NCBI GenBank assembly: GCA_963777625.1
Contig: CAVZRO010000011.1
Span: 310,001-374,000 of the forward strand
Direction of reading: 5' to 3'
DNA from: DATDIC01 sp963777625
GTDB lineage: Bacteria; Pseudomonadota; Alphaproteobacteria; Acetobacterales; Acetobacteraceae
DNA length: 64,000 nucleotides
Below the pieces are notes generated by a model. That model saw nothing but the letters and a program-made list of their open reading frames with translations. It was not told where the DNA came from and ran no database searches. A program made the translations under genes and the position numbers. This document shows, one piece after another, positions 62,227-64,000 of this stretch (its first letter is position 1; each line of letters starts with the position of its first letter).

Positions 62227-63746
62227 AGCCTGTGAAAGAAATCGGTGCGGAGCGCGGGTTTGGTCATCGCATCGTCCCGGCGCGGGCGCCGGCCCGGCAC
62301 CTCAGTGCATAGGCAACGCCGCGTCTCGCCGGCCCGGACGCCCGGTCATTGCCGGCACCAACGAGGCCGGCTTGCCACCATGCCCTTCTACGCCGCCGCC
62401 TGGCGCAGACAGTGGCCGCGCCAGAGATTGTGGGCCAGTGCCTGCAGCAGAACCACGCAGGCGACCTTGGCCATCGAGCGCACCTGCAGCACTCCCAGGC
62501 CACGCCCTTTCAGGATGCCGTTCACCGTCTCGATCCGCGCGCGTCGCTTATACACCAGCTTGCCGGCCTCCCCGGCCATCCGCGCGCGCCATGTCTTGAT
62601 CGCCTCTGGCTCGGCGTCCCGTCGTTGCGCGCGCTTGCGCTGACTCGCCGGAGTGGCCGTCGCCTTGTCTGGCGCGGCCGGTGCGTAGACCTCGATCCCC
62701 GCCGCGCTCAGGCTGACAATGTCCTGCTGCGTCGCATAATGGGTGTCGGCAAGAACCCGCTGTGGCGTGATGCCGAAATTGGTCCTGACCTGCTCGGTCA
62801 TCGGACCCGCCAGGCCGGCGTCGTTGCGACGGTCGGTCACTGCGGTGGTGACAATGATGCCGCTCTGCGGCAGCACCGCCAGCTGCACGTTGTAGCCGGC
62901 GCGCACGGCACCGTCGGCGAAGCGCATCAACCGCGCGTCGGGATCGGTGCGGCTGGCCCGCGGCTCGTTCTTCTTGGTTTCCGCCTGCTTGTGGGTCTTG
63001 GCGCTCGCGGCCCGTTCCGCACGCAACTTGTCCAGCGCCCGACGCGCTGCCGCGGCACGCGCCGCAACATCTTCAGCGGCACGCCGCCGCGCCGCCTGCC
63101 GGCGTGTCTCGCTCGCCGCCGGATCGGTCGCAACCTCCGCCTTCAGCGTCTCCACCAGCTCGCGCGCGGCAGCTTCGATCGTCGCCAGCCGGGCCGACCG
63201 GCGGAACGAGCCGCGGCCGGCGCTGGCTTTAACTTTAGTGCCATCAATGGCGATCTCGTCCAGCGTGACCACGCCCTCGGTGATCAGCGCGGTGACGCTC
63301 TCGCGCAGCAGCCGGTCGAGCACCGCGGCGTGCTCGACCCGGAAGTCGCTCAGCCCGTGATAGTTCACCGGCACGCCACCGCACAGCCAGCGATAGGCGA
63401 GATCGCTCTGGCACAGCCGATCGAGCTGCCGCGCCGAGCCGACGCCTTCCAGCGTGGCATACAGCCACAACGCCAGCAGCACCCGAGGGTCCGGCGGCGG
63501 ACGGCCGGGGCCGCCGTCCACCGTTTTGATCCGCTGAAACAACTCCGTCAGCTCCAGCCCCGCCACATAGGCCCAGACGACGCGCGCTTTGTGGTCGGCC
63601 GCCAGCAGGCCTTCCAGATCGACAAACTCCCAGCTCGGCTGGTTTCGCTCCGGCCGCAGGTAACGCACTGCCATCGATGTCCCCGAGTCACTCATCGACG
63701 CCAGCGAATCCGATTTCGCCAGGGAATGCCAATTCTTTCACAGGCT
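62227..63746 (-). mobile_element. IS1182-type insertion sequence, about 1.52 kb
   Basis: One transposase gene framed by inverted ends AGCCTGTGAAAGAA (62227-62240) and its reverse complement TTCTTTCACAGGCT (63733-63746); beyond these 14 bp the ends diverge (…ATCGG versus …TTGGC). A GAA is found on both flanks (62222-62224 and 63747-63749) and may be the target duplication. The element sits inside the centre of a palindromic repeat. Confidence 0.9.
62388..63695 (-). CDS. IS1182 family transposase
   Basis: 435 aa, apparently intact. N-terminal MAVRYLRPERNQPSWEFVDL, DDE-type core with Asp in VTLDEIAIDGTKVKASAGRG, second Asp in ILVADTHY-like QRVLADTHYATQQDIVSLSA and Glu in VYKRRARIETVNGILKGRGL. 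A coiled Ala/Arg region (residues about 180-235) interrupts the core. An alternative start (MAVRY) is 21 bp inside. The reading frame is complete, so the element could be active. Confidence 0.93.
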   Translation of the reverse strand: MSDSGTSMAVRYLRPERNQPSWEFVDLEGLLAADHKARVVWAYVAGLELTELFQRIKTVDGGPGRPPPDPRVLLALWLYATLEGVGSARQLDRLCQSDLAYRWLCGGVPVNYHGLSDFRVEHAAVLDRLLRESVTALITEGVVTLDEIAIDGTKVKASAGRGSFRRSARLATIEAAARELVETLKAEVATDPAASETRRQAARRRAAEDVAARAAAARRALDKLRAERAASAKTHKQAETKKNEPRASRTDPDARLMRFADGAVRAGYNVQLAVLPQSGIIVTTAVTDRRNDAGLAGPMTEQVRTNFGITPQRVLADTHYATQQDIVSLSAAGIEVYAPAAPDKATATPASQRKRAQRRDAEPEAIKTWRARMAGEAGKLVYKRRARIETVNGILKGRGLGVLQVRSMAKVACVVLLQALAHNLWRGHCLRQAAA

Positions 63747-63849
63747 GAACGCGGGAATCCAGGCAAACGCTCGGAATTTCGTGTGCTCTCGCCTGGATTC
63801 CCGCGTTCGCGGGAATGACGGGGTCTTCGTCCTCGCGGGTTGGTATTAT
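63747..63849. repeat. MITE-like repeat, right part after the IS
   Basis: Starts GAACGCGGGAATCCAGGCAA, includes GGAATTTCGTGTGCTCTC, the returning arm ATTCCCGCGTTCGCGGGAAT and the tail GTCTTCGTCCTCGCGGGTTG then GTATTATG. Together with the left part it makes one complete repeat once the IS is removed. Confidence 0.88.
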
Positions 63850-63894
63850 GTGCGACGAACCACCACGACGAGCCGGGTAAATACGCCTTCCCTG

Positions 63895-63999
63895 CTATCG
63901 TGAGCAGATGTCGACGACGAGCGTGATGCTTTGCCGAAGCGTCGCGCGCCCGGGCACCGTCAGCGCCAGCAAGAGAAACGCCGCCGCGTAGGAGGCGAA
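63895..63999 (-). CDS. Possible partial membrane protein at the window edge
   Basis: The minus strand has an open frame of 34 residues from the window edge to a TAG at 63895: FASYAAAFLLLALTVPGRAT then LRQSITLVVDICSR. The hydrophobic segment resembles the start of short haem-exporter CcmD-like proteins, but the rest does not. It could equally be chance. On the plus strand the window ends with a good RBS (GTAGGAGG), so a gene may start just beyond 64000. Confidence 0.25.
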   Translation of the reverse strand, partial: FASYAAAFLLLALTVPGRATLRQSITLVVDICSR

Positions 64000-64000
64000 C

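Noticed and set aside
1..64000. tRNA, rRNA or riboswitch
   Set aside because: No cloverleaf with the conserved GGTTCRA arm and no known riboswitch core was seen in the intergenic sequences; a covariance-model search would be needed to exclude weak ones.

Overview
The window is GC-rich, densely packed chromosomal DNA that looks alphaproteobacterial and most likely Rhodospirillales/Acetobacteraceae. The evidence is gene content: a hopanoid-type RND transporter (HpnN), a tkt/gap/pgk block, a livKHMGF operon, ETF-ubiquinone oxidoreductase, an AlgH/YqgE protein, rpmI-rplT and a PEP-CTERM protein. The genus cannot be fixed from the sequence alone. No rRNA, tRNA or CRISPR array was seen.

Layout. 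1-9.2 kb: MFS permease (cut by the edge), VOC protein, PhyH-type oxygenase, methyltransferase, an EmrAB-like efflux pair, then a frameshifted amidase and a frameshifted phosphoesterase. 9.3-13.9 kb: repeats, moaB, a soluble lytic transglycosylase, a frameshifted uracil-DNA glycosylase and a non-coding stretch with a diverged duplication. 13.9-17.8 kb: two divergent stress modules, MerR/CDF metal efflux and Rrf2-CopD / RIC-truncated haemoglobin (nitrosative stress), each with visible operators. 18-31.6 kb: ETF-QO, a TPR protein, ispE, a ureohydrolase/MoaD-like/molybdo-hydroxylase row, SDR, an ACP-MBOAT-SGNH acylation operon, YqgE and a peroxiredoxin. 31.8-36.8 kb: branched-chain amino-acid ABC transporter with a fused LivM-LivG. 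37-40.7 kb: HtrA-response regulator-histidine kinase operon. 41.2-49.4 kb: pgk, gap and tkt on the minus strand, with a three-gene plus-strand module between gap and tkt. 49.6-62.1 kb: higBA, rpmI-rplT, orphan paaE, yjbQ, an NRAMP transporter, a serine hydrolase plus M15 peptidase pair, a PEP-CTERM protein, hpnN and a MetE-like protein. 62.2-63.7 kb: an IS1182-type insertion sequence.

The most interesting object is the 43.8-47.4 kb module: a 160-aa helical protein of unknown function, a 629-aa protein (coiled coil, Pro/Thr-rich tandem repeats, AT-rich C-terminal R-S-E-type ADP-ribosyltransferase domain), and a translationally coupled ADP-ribosylglycohydrolase. It reads as a toxin with a reversing immunity enzyme, placed inside an otherwise co-directional carbon-metabolism block.

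Two genome-scale features also stand out. A family of roughly 130-250 bp palindromic, MITE-like repeats with imperfect TACCA-type ends occurs about eight times between genes; one copy supplies the stop codon of the histidine kinase and another is split by the IS. Five otherwise recognisable genes carry single-base frameshifts, most of them an extra base next to an identical one. This pattern may be real decay or may be base-level assembly error, and it should be settled before calling those genes dead.
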